Below, in pieces: positions 5,849 to 6,255 of a DNA stretch of 6,255 nucleotides. Position 1 is the stretch's first letter. Every line of letters begins with the position of its first letter. The notes below the pieces were generated by a model. The model made no database searches, was not told the origin of the DNA, and was given only the letters and a program-made list of their open reading frames with translations. A program made the position numbers and the translations under genes. The stretch spans positions 1 to 6,255 of the forward strand of contig JAITHG010000118.1 of assembly GCA_031280075.1 (NCBI GenBank), in the 5' to 3' direction. Source of the stretch: Eubacteriales Family XIII. Incertae Sedis bacterium. GTDB lineage: Bacteria > Bacillota_A > Clostridia > Peptostreptococcales > Anaerovoracaceae.

Positions 5849-6255
5849 TATGCCCCACCCCCAATCGTTTGCTGCAGCACCAGGAAGCCGATCGCCCCGA
5901 CAAACGAGAACACGATGGCGAAGATGATGCAGGTGGCGACGATGCCGATGCGATTCATGAGCTTCTCCTTGAAGACGCCCTCTAGGTACCAGTTGCGAAG
6001 CTGCACTGGGACATCCTTCTCCATCGCGCCCACGAAGGTGAGGTTGTCGCCCTCGTTTGCACCCGCCATGTAGAGCGGCACGATGCGCTTGTTCGTCCTG
6101 CCGTAGAACAGCAGCGGCAGGATGAGGATGACCGCCACGAGGACGACCATGATGATCATGTTGTCGGCGGACAGCGCCGCGACCGCCTCAGGATCGCCGC
6201 CCTGGAAGACCGCCTGGATGAAGGGCACGATAAGCTTGCTCGAGAACAGCGGGAA
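5848..6255 (-). CDS. echA: Ech hydrogenase antiporter-like subunit EchA, C-terminal fragment
   Basis: The last 135 residues of a NuoL/HyfB-like membrane subunit; the frame is open to the right edge, so the start is outside. Full EchA proteins are about 600-650 residues, so roughly 500 are missing, including the antiporter core with its proton-channel residues. The visible part holds two hydrophobic segments (about 33-51 and 103-127 of the fragment). Between them is a hydrophilic loop containing YMAGANEGDNLTFVG (62-76), a stretch typical of the C-terminal end of EchA/HyfB-type subunits. A GTG at 6226-6228 could be mistaken for a start, but coding continues upstream of it and a 126-residue protein would not match the family. 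It is the first gene of the operon in the standard order, so the operon promoter lies beyond the window. Confidence 0.9.
   Translation of the reverse strand, partial: FPLFSSKLIVPFIQAVFQGGDPEAVAALSADNMIIMVVLVAVILILPLLFYGRTNKRIVPLYMAGANEGDNLTFVGAMEKDVPVQLRNWYLEGVFKEKLMNRIGIVATCIIFAIVFSFVGAIGFLVLQQTIGGGA

Noticed and set aside
6226..6228. GTG as the start of a separate 126-residue gene
   Set aside because: The frame continues upstream to the window edge with hydrophobic coding sequence, and the product matches the C-terminal end of EchA. It is internal.
2251..6255. Operon read as respiratory complex I (nuo) or formate hydrogenlyase
   Set aside because: The Ni ligands are intact in the large subunit, which rules out complex I. 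The six-gene A-F order with small separate NuoC-like and NuoD-like subunits fits Ech; in Hyc and Hyf these two are fused, and no formate dehydrogenase is seen.

Overview
The window holds two unrelated transcription units facing each other. The left part (1-2092) is a sigma-54 module. It has a PAS/AAA+ enhancer-binding regulator on the minus strand, truncated by the left edge, and a divergently transcribed gene for a corrinoid (B12) methyl-carrier protein on the plus strand. The right part (2251-6255, minus strand) is an echABCDEF operon for a membrane-bound group 4 energy-converting [NiFe] hydrogenase. It is complete from echB to echF, with echA cut by the right edge. No rRNA, tRNA, CRISPR array or insertion sequence was seen.

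The 373-bp intergenic region at 1075-1447 is rich in signals. It contains a near-consensus -24/-12 sigma-54 promoter (1293-1308) reading into the corrinoid gene. About 90-105 bp upstream of the predicted start lie two 16-bp GATG...CATC elements spaced exactly 20 bp apart, the expected position and phasing of enhancer sites for the neighbouring regulator. A sigma-70-like promoter (TTGCGA-17 bp-TATAAT) points the other way, into the regulator gene. A perfect 10-bp inverted repeat also brackets the sigma-54 promoter. The simplest reading is a self-contained switch: the PAS regulator senses an unknown signal and turns on a single corrinoid protein. No partner methyltransferase lies in view.

The corrinoid gene and the hydrogenase operon converge on a 16-bp perfect-stem hairpin (2154-2189) that can terminate in both directions. 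The two units are therefore probably expressed independently.

The Ech operon follows the classical order: antiporter-like EchA, NuoH-like EchB, NuoB-like EchC, NuoC-like EchD, Ni-binding EchE, ferredoxin-like EchF. All Ni- and Fe-S-ligating cysteines are present, so this is a hydrogenase and not a respiratory complex I fragment. Together the subunits would couple reduced-ferredoxin oxidation with proton reduction to H2, or the reverse, to ion movement across the membrane. Three departures stand out. EchF carries four [4Fe-4S] motifs through an internal duplication. EchC and EchD both have acidic, Ala/Pro-rich C-terminal tails. Three of the five gene junctions are TAATG stop/start overlaps.

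The organism is a strict or facultative anaerobe with high-GC coding sequence, sigma-54, corrinoid-dependent C1 chemistry and ferredoxin-based energy conservation. An anaerobic Firmicute (perhaps Negativicutes) would fit, but this is a guess from gene content only.
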